Below are positions 1 through 7,389 of a DNA stretch of 7,793 bases, piece after piece; the stretch's first letter is position 1, and each line of letters begins with the position of its first letter. The stretch lies in contig CAKAPY010000055.1 of assembly GCA_916719935.1 (NCBI GenBank), positions 1 to 7,793 on the forward strand. The letters run 5' to 3'. The stretch comes from an uncultured Actinomyces sp. Lineage in GTDB: Bacteria; Actinomycetota; Actinomycetes; Actinomycetales; Actinomycetaceae. Made by a program: the position numbers and the translations under genes. The notes beneath the pieces were generated by a model that saw only the letters and a list, made by a program, of their open reading frames with translations, had not been told where the DNA came from and searched no databases.

Positions 1-167
1 TTCAGCACTGGTGGGAGAATATTCTCCATAACCAGATGGCGTTGCGCTTATCTCGATCTCTTTTGCGAATCCCCGGTGTTGTGCTCACCATTGTCCCTTG
101 GAAGCTTGGCGAAGATATCCAGGTCGATGGAAGACAGAGTGTCAATGATCCATTCAAGCGCCAGTGA
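1..167 (+). CDS. APC-family amino acid permease-like protein, C-terminal fragment (5' end outside window)
   Basis: An open frame enters from the left edge (first full codon at base 3) and ends at TGA 165-167, giving 54 residues that begin QHWWENILHNQ and run through a PGVVLTIVPW segment to a hydrophilic tail ending DPFKRQ. The HWWE-LLHNQ-ALRL...PGVV-T-VPW pattern is what I recall from the cytoplasmic C-terminus of actinobacterial APC-superfamily permeases of the Rv2690c type, which sit directly upstream of a TRAM-domain RNA methyltransferase; the same neighbour is found here. The transmembrane core lies outside the window, so the substrate cannot be judged. The stop codon is 14 nt before the next ATG, and the next gene's Shine-Dalgarno overlaps this gene's stop region, so the two are probably co-transcribed. 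The family call rests on a short conserved tail and on synteny, hence moderate confidence. Confidence 0.7.
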   Translation, partial: QHWWENILHNQMALRLSRSLLRIPGVVLTIVPWKLGEDIQVDGRQSVNDPFKRQ

Positions 168-174
168 GGAGAGG
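167..174 (+). promoter_or_regulatory. Shine-Dalgarno site fixing the methyltransferase start at 182
   Basis: AGGAGAGG begins inside the TGA of the upstream permease and ends 7 nt before ATG 182. This favours 182 over the in-frame GTG at 164 and suggests that ribosomes finishing the permease can reinitiate on the methyltransferase. Confidence 0.7.
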
Positions 175-181
175 TCTACAC

Positions 182-1444
182 ATGAGCGATTCTGAGGAAC
201 TGATCGAGCTCACAATTGGCGCTCCTGCGCATGGCGGTTCCTGTGTCGCACGCGATGATTCTGGACGCGTTGTTTTTGTTCGATTCGCTCTTCCAGGTGA
301 GAAGGTGCGCGCACGTGTCATCGATTCACATAAACGCATGCTGTGGGCCGAGGCAGTGGAGGTTCTTGAGCCCAGCCCTGATCGAATTCCCAGCGTGTGG
401 CCGGTAGCTGGCCCCGGTGGCGTAGGTGGGGGAGAACTTTCCTTCGTCAGTCCCGAAGGGGGACGTCGCTGGAAAACCGAGGTTCTAGAAGACCAATTGC
501 GACGTATTGGTCGTGAGCGTGTCGCCGAGCAGGTCGAGGCCATTGGGGGAGTGAACGTTCAGCCGGCACCCGGTGATGAGAATCGTGATGAACTTCTGGG
601 ACGACGCACGCGTATCGAGTGCGTTGTGAATAGCGCTGGTCGACTTGGTATGCGCCGCTATCGCTCGCATGAGATTCAGGTGCTGGATTCTATGCCCTTA
701 GCTGCCAAGGAGATCAATGAACTCGATGTCTGGGAAGGGAATAAGGTTTTTTCTCACCTTCCCGAGGGCTCGCGAGTCCGTTTGATCGCTGCTCCCGGCC
801 AGCCGACATTGATTTGCACGGATGAGGGTTGCTGGGATGCTCAGGGAGATGTATGGAATGGGCCGGTGACGTGGAGAGTTTCCCGCGAAAACGGAGTAGA
901 TCAGTATCGGGTTCGCCCTCAAGGTTTTTGGCAAACGCATCGTCGCGGAGCCGAAGTTTTGGCCCGAAATGTTGAGGATATCGTTGCCTCGCTCGGTGCT
1001 TCCCGGGTGATGGAACTTTACTCGGGGGCAGGACTTTTTTCGCTGCCACTCTCACGCCTCTTGGGCAGCGCTGGGCGCTTGGTCACCCTTGAGGTTGACG
1101 AGGCCGCCGTCGCAGATGCCGTGGCAAACGTTGGTAGTGATGTGCTTGACGCTTTTGTCGGCGACTGCGATGCCCCTGCGGTGCGCGAACTCAATAGCGA
1201 ATTGGAGGGTGCGGAAATTATCATCGCCGATCCTCCAAGATCCGGAGCTGGCAAAGATGTCTGTCGCGCGATGGCCGCTACCGGGGCAGAGCACATTCTG
1301 CTTGTCTCCTGTGATCCCGCCGCAGCTTCACGTGACCTGCACGATCTTGTTGAGCAGGGATACGCGATCATCGATATGCGTGCCTGGGATCTTTTCCCCT
1401 ACACGCACCACTTCGAAGTGATGACACTACTGGAGAAGATCTAG
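182..1444 (+). CDS. TRAM-domain SAM-dependent RNA m5U methyltransferase (TrmA/RumA family)
   Basis: This 420-residue protein is predicted to transfer a methyl group from S-adenosylmethionine to C5 of a uridine in rRNA or tRNA, in the cytoplasm. An N-terminal TRAM-like RNA-binding barrel covers roughly residues 5-62 (IGAPAHGGSCVARD, then VFVRFALPGEKV). The Rossmann methyltransferase fold is C-terminal: the family FWQ-H motif at 249-253, SAM motif ELYSGAGLF at 278-286, DPPRSGAG at 350-357, catalytic SCDP with C377 as the expected nucleophile, and the HHFEV motif near 409-413 with E412 as the probable general base. The RumA-type CxxxxxCxxC iron-sulfur cluster is absent. ATG 182 is chosen because GGAGAGG (168-174) lies 7 nt upstream; a GTG at 164 overlapping the permease stop would add six residues but has no such site. 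The target uridine cannot be read from sequence; the nearest named actinobacterial homologue I recall is Rv2689c. Confidence 0.93.
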   Translation: MSDSEELIELTIGAPAHGGSCVARDDSGRVVFVRFALPGEKVRARVIDSHKRMLWAEAVEVLEPSPDRIPSVWPVAGPGGVGGGELSFVSPEGGRRWKTEVLEDQLRRIGRERVAEQVEAIGGVNVQPAPGDENRDELLGRRTRIECVVNSAGRLGMRRYRSHEIQVLDSMPLAAKEINELDVWEGNKVFSHLPEGSRVRLIAAPGQPTLICTDEGCWDAQGDVWNGPVTWRVSRENGVDQYRVRPQGFWQTHRRGAEVLARNVEDIVASLGASRVMELYSGAGLFSLPLSRLLGSAGRLVTLEVDEAAVADAVANVGSDVLDAFVGDCDAPAVRELNSELEGAEIIIADPPRSGAGKDVCRAMAATGAEHILLVSCDPAAASRDLHDLVEQGYAIIDMRAWDLFPYTHHFEVMTLLEKI

Positions 1445-1488
1445 ACTTCTTCGCTGGACTGAGGTTGAGGAAATATACCTATCAGTTC

Positions 1489-1531
1489 AATGCAGTTGGG
1501 GGCAGGCTCTCTGCCTGCCCCCAACTGCATT
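1489..1531. terminator. Bidirectional hairpin terminator between convergent genes
   Basis: Arms at 1489-1507 and 1513-1531 form a perfect 19-bp stem, GC-rich at its apex (GGGGGCAGGC against GCCTGCCCCC), around a 5-nt TCTCT loop. It lies 44 bp past the methyltransferase stop and 20 bp past the S9 peptidase stop on the other strand, so it can serve both transcripts. Neither side has a strong T-run, so it is not a textbook intrinsic terminator; U-poor hairpins at convergent gene ends are common in actinobacteria. Position and symmetry make termination or 3'-end protection the likely role. Confidence 0.85.
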
Positions 1532-1551
1532 AATCTCGTCTAGGAAGAGCT

Positions 1552-3549
1552 TTAGAGGTTTTCGATGTCAAGACTGACGGGTACCTTCGCGTTTAGCTTC
1601 CAGACCTGCGAGTAGAAGCTGAGTTCGCTTTCCCATGAATCCTTGATGTTTGCTGCTGAACGGAATCCGTGGCCTTCACCTGGGTAGAGACGCAAAGCCA
1701 CTGGGCGGCCGCTGTCACGGAGGGCCTCGAACATGGACTCTGCTTGAGAGGGAGGAACGACCTTATCCTCGCTGCCCTGCAGCAATAGGAGCGGTGCGTG
1801 GATCTGATCGACCTTGTTGATCGGCGAGCGTTCGGCCCAGACCGGATCTGAAAGATCATCCGAACCAATGAGGAATTGGTCGTAGTGTGACTCGAACTTA
1901 TGGGTCGTTGCGTCGAGCAGCTTCAGGTCACCAATACCGAAGAGCGAGGTGCCAGCGGTGAAAACATCGCTGTCAGCAAGGGCTGACAAAACCGTATAAC
2001 CACCTGAGGAACGCCCCCTGATTGCAATGCGCTCAGGATCAGCCAGTCCTTGGGAAACTAAATACTGTGCCCCTTCGGCGCAATCTTGCACATCAAGGAC
2101 ACCCCAGTGCCCATTAAGGCGCTGGCGGTACTTCCGACCGTAGCCAGTTGACCCGCGGTAATTGACATCAAGGAAGGCAAATCCGCGAGAGGTCCAGTAT
2201 TGGACAGCAATCGATAGCCCTGGACGAGCAGAGGAAGTTGGACCTCCGTGCACATTAACGAGGAGCGGAGGAAGGGTGCCCTCGGGAGCGGTGAACTCGG
2301 GGTTCTTTGGCGCGTAGTAGAAACCGTGGACAGTCTCTCCGTCGCTGCTGGTCCATGAAACCGCTTGTGCAACTGAAATCAGATCATCGCTCAGGTGTTC
2401 TTGAGAGGAAGATCGGAGTACTCGAGATGCCCCACCAGAAACCTCAACGATTGCTGGCTCGTGGGTTGCAGAATCCGCAAGGGTGACAACACGGCCTTCG
2501 TAGCAGGCAACATTTCCAGTCGGCCACCACGGCGTACGCCACTCTTCGCACATACCGTTATCCAGGCGAACAGTGCCCAGATGCCACGTCCCATTCTCGG
2601 CCCATGAGCAAATGAGGTTTTCGTAGTCGAAGTTATCGTAGGAATGAAGGCCAAGCTGCCAGTGAGGATGCGAGAATGCGCGCGCGCTGGGGTGCAAAGG
2701 GCGTGTACGAAGACGCGTCATCCAGGCGAATTGATCTTCGTCATCATTCCACTGGAATCCCTCTGTGCGATAGAGGTTTGCCCAGCCGGAGGAATCATCA
2801 ACGTGGATCAGGTCCCCGTTAAGAGTCCACCGTGGTTCATAAACGCAGACCTCTGGCTTATCGACCAAAATCAACGAGGCTGCGATCTTCCCCTCGAAAT
2901 CCAGTGAGCCAACGTGGAGGGCGGAGCGCGTCCATGCCATGTTGGGGTGGTTCCATGAAAGCCAAGCGAGCTTGGTTCCATCGGGACTCAAGGTTGGGGA
3001 TGAGACAAAGTCAGATCCACCAAAAATCGAGATGATTTCGAAAGCATTGCGCGCTGCGCGTCCATCTAGGGGAATTGCGACAAGGGAGTTGACAGGTTCG
3101 CCGGGATTCGAATGATCCTCTGCTACCGCATAAACCAAACCTCGAACGTCGGCGATTTCAAAGTCACCGTAGCGAACCTTGCCCAAAGGAGTGAGCGGGA
3201 CCAACTGACGTCGTGGATCGCGGGTGTTAAAGGCGTAGACACGGCCGTCGAAGCCATCAGAAAAGACGATCAAGCCGTCAGAAACTGCGTATGCTCGTCC
3301 GCCGTACTCATGGACACGGGTGCGGACGTCAGGCAGACGGATTCCATCAATGAGCGGAAGAACTTCGGAGATTTGCCCCATGGAATCCGCGCACAGAAGA
3401 GTATTTCGACCGTTATCGCGGGGGTTACCTTCAACCCAGTAGGTATCGGTTTCGTCGACGCGAACCTGTGACAGCTGCACTGATGTCTGAGTGTAGGAAT
3501 CGGCTTCGACCGGAGAGTCCCACTGTCCATACGGACGTTGCACGCTCAT
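1552..3549 (-). CDS. S9 family serine peptidase (prolyl oligopeptidase / acylaminoacyl peptidase type)
   Basis: This 665-residue protein has the two-domain layout of S9 peptidases, which cleave short peptides. Residues about 20-390 look like a beta-propeller, with repeated blade-like stretches such as SSPTLSPDGTKLAWLSW at 183-199 and YEPRWTLNGDLIHVDD at 237-252. The alpha/beta-hydrolase domain follows from about 400: HGGP oxyanion-type motif at 434-437, NYRGSTGYG at 463-471, nucleophile elbow GRSSG at 512-516 with catalytic S514, D595 in QGSEDKVVPP, and H627 in GEGHGF. All three triad residues are present, so it should be active. No signal peptide or membrane segment is visible, so a cytoplasmic role in peptide turnover is likely. 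ATG 3549 is preceded by AAGGAG at 5-nt spacing; the TTG eight codons further out would place that site inside the coding region and is rejected. Substrate preference (dipeptidyl, acylaminoacyl or oligopeptidase) cannot be decided. Confidence 0.95.
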   Translation of the reverse strand: MSVQRPYGQWDSPVEADSYTQTSVQLSQVRVDETDTYWVEGNPRDNGRNTLLCADSMGQISEVLPLIDGIRLPDVRTRVHEYGGRAYAVSDGLIVFSDGFDGRVYAFNTRDPRRQLVPLTPLGKVRYGDFEIADVRGLVYAVAEDHSNPGEPVNSLVAIPLDGRAARNAFEIISIFGGSDFVSSPTLSPDGTKLAWLSWNHPNMAWTRSALHVGSLDFEGKIAASLILVDKPEVCVYEPRWTLNGDLIHVDDSSGWANLYRTEGFQWNDDEDQFAWMTRLRTRPLHPSARAFSHPHWQLGLHSYDNFDYENLICSWAENGTWHLGTVRLDNGMCEEWRTPWWPTGNVACYEGRVVTLADSATHEPAIVEVSGGASRVLRSSSQEHLSDDLISVAQAVSWTSSDGETVHGFYYAPKNPEFTAPEGTLPPLLVNVHGGPTSSARPGLSIAVQYWTSRGFAFLDVNYRGSTGYGRKYRQRLNGHWGVLDVQDCAEGAQYLVSQGLADPERIAIRGRSSGGYTVLSALADSDVFTAGTSLFGIGDLKLLDATTHKFESHYDQFLIGSDDLSDPVWAERSPINKVDQIHAPLLLLQGSEDKVVPPSQAESMFEALRDSGRPVALRLYPGEGHGFRSAANIKDSWESELSFYSQVWKLNAKVPVSLDIENL

Positions 3550-3554
3550 CGTGT

Positions 3555-3560
3555 CTCCTT
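3555..3560 (-). promoter_or_regulatory. Shine-Dalgarno site of the S9 peptidase
   Basis: AAGGAG on the minus strand, 5 nt before ATG 3549. It decides the start codon against the upstream in-frame TTG at 3573. Confidence 0.8.
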
Positions 3561-3587
3561 CTCTATACGTCAAGTCGTCGCACCTTC

Positions 3588-3593
3588 ATTCTA
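3588..3593 (-). promoter_or_regulatory. Candidate -10 element for the S9 peptidase
   Basis: TAGAAT on the minus strand would place transcription initiation near 3580, giving a leader of about 30 nt that contains the Shine-Dalgarno. No convincing -35 lies at 16-18 nt; TTCAAA is present but 21 nt upstream. Assignment is by -10 match and position only. Confidence 0.4.
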
Positions 3594-3685
3594 ATTCCTG
3601 CATTGATAACGTGCTTTGAAGTCCGATTGCACTGCACACTCGTCCTCTTAGCGCGCATCGTTCGGCTCATCAGTCACCATGACAC

Positions 3686-3691
3686 TAGAAT
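3686..3691 (+). promoter_or_regulatory. -10 element of dxs, placed for a leaderless transcript
   Basis: TAGAAT (TAnnnT class) is followed by exactly 7 nt and then ATG 3699, so the A of the start codon falls at the expected transcription start. No Shine-Dalgarno precedes the ATG; the intervening bases are CTCTCTC. The -35 region is weak (TTCGGC about 19 nt upstream). Leaderless mRNAs with this geometry are common in actinobacteria. Confidence 0.6.
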
Positions 3692-3698
3692 CTCTCTC

Positions 3699-5606
3699 AT
3701 GACCCATGCCCAAAATCAGGCCTCTTTATTGAGTACGATTTCTTCGCCCAGTGACCTGAGGCGTGTCCCAGCGGCAGAATTGGACGATTTAGCGGCGCAG
3801 ATCCGCGCAAAGCTCATCGAAGATGTCTCAAAGACAGGCGGGCACCTTGGGCCAAATTTGGGCGTTGTTGAATTGACTATCGCTCTTCACCGTGTTTTCC
3901 GTTCACCTGCAGATACGATCGTCTTTGATACTGGTCATCAGACTTACGTTCACAAATTGCTGACAGGTCGCCAAGACTTTTCGAAGCTTCGACAAGAAGG
4001 TGGCCTCTCGGGATATCCCAGTCGAGAAGAATCCGTCCACGATGTTCTTGAAAGCTCACACGCGTCTTCATCCCTCTCGTGGGTTGATGGTATTTCCCGC
4101 GAAAAATCTCGACGCGGTGATCCGACATGGACGATTGGCATCATTGGTGATGGTGCACTGACAGGTGGGATGGCATGGGAAGCATTAAACAATATTGCTT
4201 CCGATCACAAGCGACGTGCGATCATCATTGTCAATGACAACGGGCGCTCTTACGCACCAACTATTGGTGCGCTAGCTCGCCATCTTGATCTTCTGCGTTC
4301 ATCGCGAAATTACGAAAAGGCGCTGTCATGGGGTAAACGAACTCTCATGAATTTTGGGGAACCTGGACGCGCAACTTACGGAGCTCTTCACGGCCTCAAA
4401 AGCGGTATTAAAGACGCGCTCATCCCACAGGCGATGTTTGAGGACCTTGGATTGAAGTACCTCGGGCCTGTTAACGGTCACGATATTGCTGCCATGGAAG
4501 AGATCTTTAATCGTGCACGAGCCTTGCGTGAACCCGTCCTGATCCATGTCATGACGCAGAAGGGACGTGGCTACACCCCCGCGGAAGAAGACATTGCAGA
4601 TCGATTCCATGCAGTGGGGAAGATCCATCCGGAAACCGGACTGCCTATCGCGCCAGCACGTTTTGCCTGGACCAGTGTGTTTGCTGACGAAATTCGTCAG
4701 ATCGCTCATGAACGCGAAGATATTGTGGGACTAACTGCTGCGATGCTGCTGCCTGTTGGCCTCGGTCCCTTCAAGGACGATTTTCCTTCGCGTGTGGTTG
4801 ATGTGGGGATCGCAGAACAGCATGCGGTTGCCGCCGCCGCCGGAATGGCTTTCGCTGGAGCGCATCCGGTTTTTGCGGTGTATGCGACCTTCCTGAATCG
4901 AGCATTTGATCAAATCCTTATGGATGTTGGGCTTCACCACTGCGGTGTAACCTTTGTTCTTGATCGAGCCGGAATTACTGGTGATGACGGGGCCTCCCAC
5001 AACGGAATGTGGGATATTTCGATGCTGAATTCCGTTCCTGGCTTACGCCTTGCTGCCCCGCGTGATGAGGCGACGCTACGCGAAGAATTGCGCGAAGCCG
5101 TAGCGGTAGATGATGCGCCGACAGTTCTTCGTTATCCGAAGGGTGCATTGACTGATCCTATTGTTCAGCTTCGTCGTGTGGATGGCTGCGATGTCCTTAA
5201 AGACTGGGATGAGGGCACTGAAGCCTCAAAGGTCTGTATCGTTGCCTTGGGCTCGATGGTCCCAGCTGCCATGGAAGCAGCCGCTCTTCTTGAGAACGAT
5301 GGCCTGGCTAGCGTGCGCGTGGTCGATCCTCGCTGGGCGCTTCCAGTTCCCGAGGCCTTGGTTGGCCTCGTCGAAGGAGCTGAGCTTGTACTCAGCGTTG
5401 AGGATGGCTTAGTTGATGGCGGATTTGGCTGGTCGCTGCGTGATCTGCTTTCTTCGAATGCATTGACGCGTTCAATCCCAGTTGTTACTGCCGGTATTCC
5501 AAAGGAATTTCTTCAGCAGGCAAGCCGCGGGAGCATTGTGAAGTCCCTTGGTCTTCATGCACAGGGCCTGAGTGAAAGGATTCGTCACGCTTTAGCGGGA
5601 GAGTAG
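3699..5606 (+). CDS. dxs: 1-deoxy-D-xylulose-5-phosphate synthase
   Basis: DXS condenses pyruvate with glyceraldehyde 3-phosphate, using thiamine diphosphate (TPP) and Mg2+, to make DXP, the first intermediate of the MEP isoprenoid pathway and a precursor for thiamine and pyridoxal phosphate. The 635 residues match the family length. Visible motifs are TGGHLGPNLGVVELT (46-60), DTGHQ with H80, the TPP/Mg motif GDGALTGGMAWEALN (150-164, ligand D151), NDN at 179-181, GIAEQHA with proton-relay E373, YATFLNRAFDQ (395-405), DRAGITG (422-428) and SHNG (433-436). The C-terminal transketolase domain runs from about 510 and ends in a GLHAQGLSERI segment. ATG 3699 fits the usual N-terminus (LLSTISSPSDLRRVP follows); the frame stays open upstream only because it runs antisense through the peptidase gene. 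The 3' end overlaps the convergent rnd by 15 bp with no terminator between them. Confidence 0.98.
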   Translation: MTHAQNQASLLSTISSPSDLRRVPAAELDDLAAQIRAKLIEDVSKTGGHLGPNLGVVELTIALHRVFRSPADTIVFDTGHQTYVHKLLTGRQDFSKLRQEGGLSGYPSREESVHDVLESSHASSSLSWVDGISREKSRRGDPTWTIGIIGDGALTGGMAWEALNNIASDHKRRAIIIVNDNGRSYAPTIGALARHLDLLRSSRNYEKALSWGKRTLMNFGEPGRATYGALHGLKSGIKDALIPQAMFEDLGLKYLGPVNGHDIAAMEEIFNRARALREPVLIHVMTQKGRGYTPAEEDIADRFHAVGKIHPETGLPIAPARFAWTSVFADEIRQIAHEREDIVGLTAAMLLPVGLGPFKDDFPSRVVDVGIAEQHAVAAAAGMAFAGAHPVFAVYATFLNRAFDQILMDVGLHHCGVTFVLDRAGITGDDGASHNGMWDISMLNSVPGLRLAAPRDEATLREELREAVAVDDAPTVLRYPKGALTDPIVQLRRVDGCDVLKDWDEGTEASKVCIVALGSMVPAAMEAAALLENDGLASVRVVDPRWALPVPEALVGLVEGAELVLSVEDGLVDGGFGWSLRDLLSSNALTRSIPVVTAGIPKEFLQQASRGSIVKSLGLHAQGLSERIRHALAGE

Positions 5607-6830
5607 ATCGCTCAGGGGCATGGACATCAACGAGATCTGCCAGGGTCGTGCACCCTGCGCGGTAAGGAAATCATCGACAGTCATTCCCAATCCCTGTTGG
5701 GTGTGCTCCCAAGCCAATGCGCGTTGAACCCGTGGTTCAAGAACGATTTCCGGACTAATTTCTAAAGTTTCTGCTTGCTTCGCAACGGCCTCGCGTACCT
5801 CAAGAAGAAGCTCATGCGCTTCGGCATGGATACGTTGCCAATGCCTGACACTGGGAGTATGCCCGTCGTCTTCCGTCCGATGTCGCGGTGGAAGTTGGTT
5901 TTCTGGAAGGGCTAGTGCACGACTGACGGCGTCGAGGAAGTGCTGCGCGTAACGTCGGGCCTGAGGCGAACGAAATTCGGCAATCGAAAGAAGATTGTGG
6001 CGTGTCCTTGGTGGACGTTGAGCGGCGTGGATAATTCCGCTGTTTCGCACCAAGCGTCCGGGAGCAAGATCGATCTCCCGCGCAATCGCATCACGTTCGA
6101 TCCAAAGCTCACGTGCGATCGCTAGAGCTCGTTTGGAGGTCAACTTGCCAATGCCGGAGATTGAACGCCAACGATCCTTTTTCGGTGGAGGAGGGGCGGC
6201 CTCGGCAATGTGCGAAAACTCCTGCTCTGCCCACGAGATGCGGCCAAGGTTGTCCAAGCGCTTTTCAAGGGAATCTTTAAGAGCAGTTAGAAGCTCAACA
6301 TCAAGAACCGCATATCGCAGCCAGTCCTTTGGAAGGGGTCGTACCGACCAATTCGAGGCTTGGTGGTCCTTGACAAGTGTCAGTCCCAAGACTTGCTCAC
6401 AAACTGCAGAGAGTCCGAAGTGAGTCATCCCCAGTAAGCGTGATGCGACTTGCGTATCAAATAGTGCCGGAATTTCTAGGCCGAGCTCACGTAGATTCGG
6501 GAGATCTTGAGAAGCGTCGTGCAGAATCCATGTCGAGTTCATGCTTGCTTGAAGGCACTCAAGGTGGGGGAGAGCCGCTGTATCGATCAGGAAGGAGCCG
6601 ACGTCCTCGCGTCGCAGCTGGAGGAGATAGGGCGAAGAACCATAGCGAAAACCTTGAGCTCGCTCGACGTCCACTGCAACCGGAAGGGAAGAAGCCGAGA
6701 GCTCCTGTGCAGCCTGTTCCAAAGCGCTATGAGTGTCAATAATTTCTGGGATTCCTTCGCGAGGGAAAGCGATGAGCTCGGGGTCCTCGCTGTCTCCCAC
6801 GGCGATGCCGTAGGGATTTTCAATGAGCAC
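5592..6830 (-). CDS. rnd: Ribonuclease D-like 3'-5' exoribonuclease with HRDC domain
   Basis: This 412-residue protein belongs to the DEDDy exonucleases that trim 3' ends of tRNA precursors and other stable RNAs. ExoI is VAVDVERA (51-58, D54 and E56), ExoII contains HDASQDL (104-110, D109), and ExoIII is YAVLDVELL (173-181, Y173 and D177), so the metal-binding and tyrosine residues are all present. A proline- and lysine-rich linker near 212-219 (PPPPKK) leads into an HRDC domain at about 220-300, followed by the RNase D C-terminal helical region. The start is GTG 6830, with GAGAGGG (6839-6845) 8 nt upstream and just 3 nt after the DUF3000 stop, implying translational coupling. Its last 15 bp overlap the end of dxs on the opposite strand. 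Family assignment is secure; the natural substrates are inferred, with the adjacent tRNA cluster a plausible but unproven hint. Confidence 0.94.
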   Translation of the reverse strand: MLIENPYGIAVGDSEDPELIAFPREGIPEIIDTHSALEQAAQELSASSLPVAVDVERAQGFRYGSSPYLLQLRREDVGSFLIDTAALPHLECLQASMNSTWILHDASQDLPNLRELGLEIPALFDTQVASRLLGMTHFGLSAVCEQVLGLTLVKDHQASNWSVRPLPKDWLRYAVLDVELLTALKDSLEKRLDNLGRISWAEQEFSHIAEAAPPPPKKDRWRSISGIGKLTSKRALAIARELWIERDAIAREIDLAPGRLVRNSGIIHAAQRPPRTRHNLLSIAEFRSPQARRYAQHFLDAVSRALALPENQLPPRHRTEDDGHTPSVRHWQRIHAEAHELLLEVREAVAKQAETLEISPEIVLEPRVQRALAWEHTQQGLGMTVDDFLTAQGARPWQISLMSMPLSDLLSR

Positions 6831-6833
6831 GTT

Positions 6834-7382
6834 CTATGCCCTCTCAAGGAAGCGTTGATTTTCAACACCGGCGATCCGACACATGAGATCTTGCCACGCT
6901 AGAAGGTGCTCGCCAATCCAGGGCGTATTTGGTGTGAGCGAAACACGAATCTCAACAGCGAGTGTTGACCCCATGAGGATCAGGCCTCCAAAAGATTCAC
7001 TCACTTCTTTGCTCACAGTGCCCGTCAGGTCATGGAAGCCCGCGCCGCGCTCTTCAAGACAGTCGTGAGTCCAGTTCCACAGCGCTTCAGAAAGAAGGGG
7101 ATCAGAACTCATATCGGCATCAATTTGCGCACGGAGCTGTGCGACAAGACGGAACGGTCCGTTCCAGCCCATTTGTCCGTTGGGATCGTGGAGGATGACA
7201 AAACGACCGAAAGCAAGGGCTTCGTCGTGGGCAGTTTGTGTCGTGCGAAGTGCGAGTGCAGCAGTGAAAGGAGCAAGCGCGCGCGGGGCGGGAACTTCCT
7301 CAATTTCGATGTGAGGATGAACAGCACTACGTAATGACATGAGTGCTGTTCGAAAATCCTCGGGTGGTGCCACTTCGATCAC
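6834..7382 (-). CDS. DUF3000 family protein (Rv2680-like), function unknown
   Basis: From GTG 7382 this encodes 182 residues resembling the actinobacterial DUF3000 family, which has no assigned activity. Recognisable blocks are PPEDFRTALMSLRSA (6-20), IEIEEVPAPRALAPF (25-39), GRFVILHDPNGQMGWNGPF (59-77) and ADMSSDPLLSEALWNW (89-104), followed by HDLTGTV and a C-terminal GEHLLAWQDLMCRIAGV. There is no signal peptide or membrane segment. It lies directly upstream of rnd with 3 nt between stop and start, so the two form an operon, as in other actinobacteria. The start is uncertain: GTG 7466 would add 28 residues, but that stretch is Arg-rich, does not resemble the family and lacks a ribosome site. 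GTG 7382 has a -10-like TAAAGT exactly 7 nt upstream, suggesting a leaderless start. A further GTG at 7373 is also possible. Confidence 0.88.
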   Translation of the reverse strand: MIEVAPPEDFRTALMSLRSAVHPHIEIEEVPAPRALAPFTAALALRTTQTAHDEALAFGRFVILHDPNGQMGWNGPFRLVAQLRAQIDADMSSDPLLSEALWNWTHDCLEERGAGFHDLTGTVSKEVSESFGGLILMGSTLAVEIRVSLTPNTPWIGEHLLAWQDLMCRIAGVENQRFLERA

Positions 7383-7389
7383 GTCCTTG

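Noticed and set aside
164..181. GTG 164 start for the methyltransferase, overlapping the permease stop (GTGA)
   Set aside because: It has no suitably spaced Shine-Dalgarno, whereas ATG 182 has GGAGAGG at 7 nt; the coupling-type overlap remains a minor alternative.
154..543. Minus-strand 129-codon ORF opposite the methyltransferase, and similar antisense ORFs opposite dxs (for example 4326-4709)
   Set aside because: Low-complexity or unstructured translations, fully inside well-supported genes on the other strand, with no recognisable domain.
3550..3573. Eight-codon extension of the S9 peptidase from TTG 3573
   Set aside because: The extension would encode the AAGGAG ribosome site that properly serves ATG 3549.
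3594..3685. Operator or riboswitch in the peptidase-dxs intergenic region, for example the short TGCACTGCA repeat
   Set aside because: The repeat is only 4 bp per arm and no known riboswitch core is visible; a leaderless dxs would also leave no 5' UTR for one.
3468..3698. N-terminal extension of dxs by 77 codons
   Set aside because: It runs antisense through the start of the S9 peptidase and the intergenic promoter region, has no DXS similarity, and the protein is already full length from ATG 3699.
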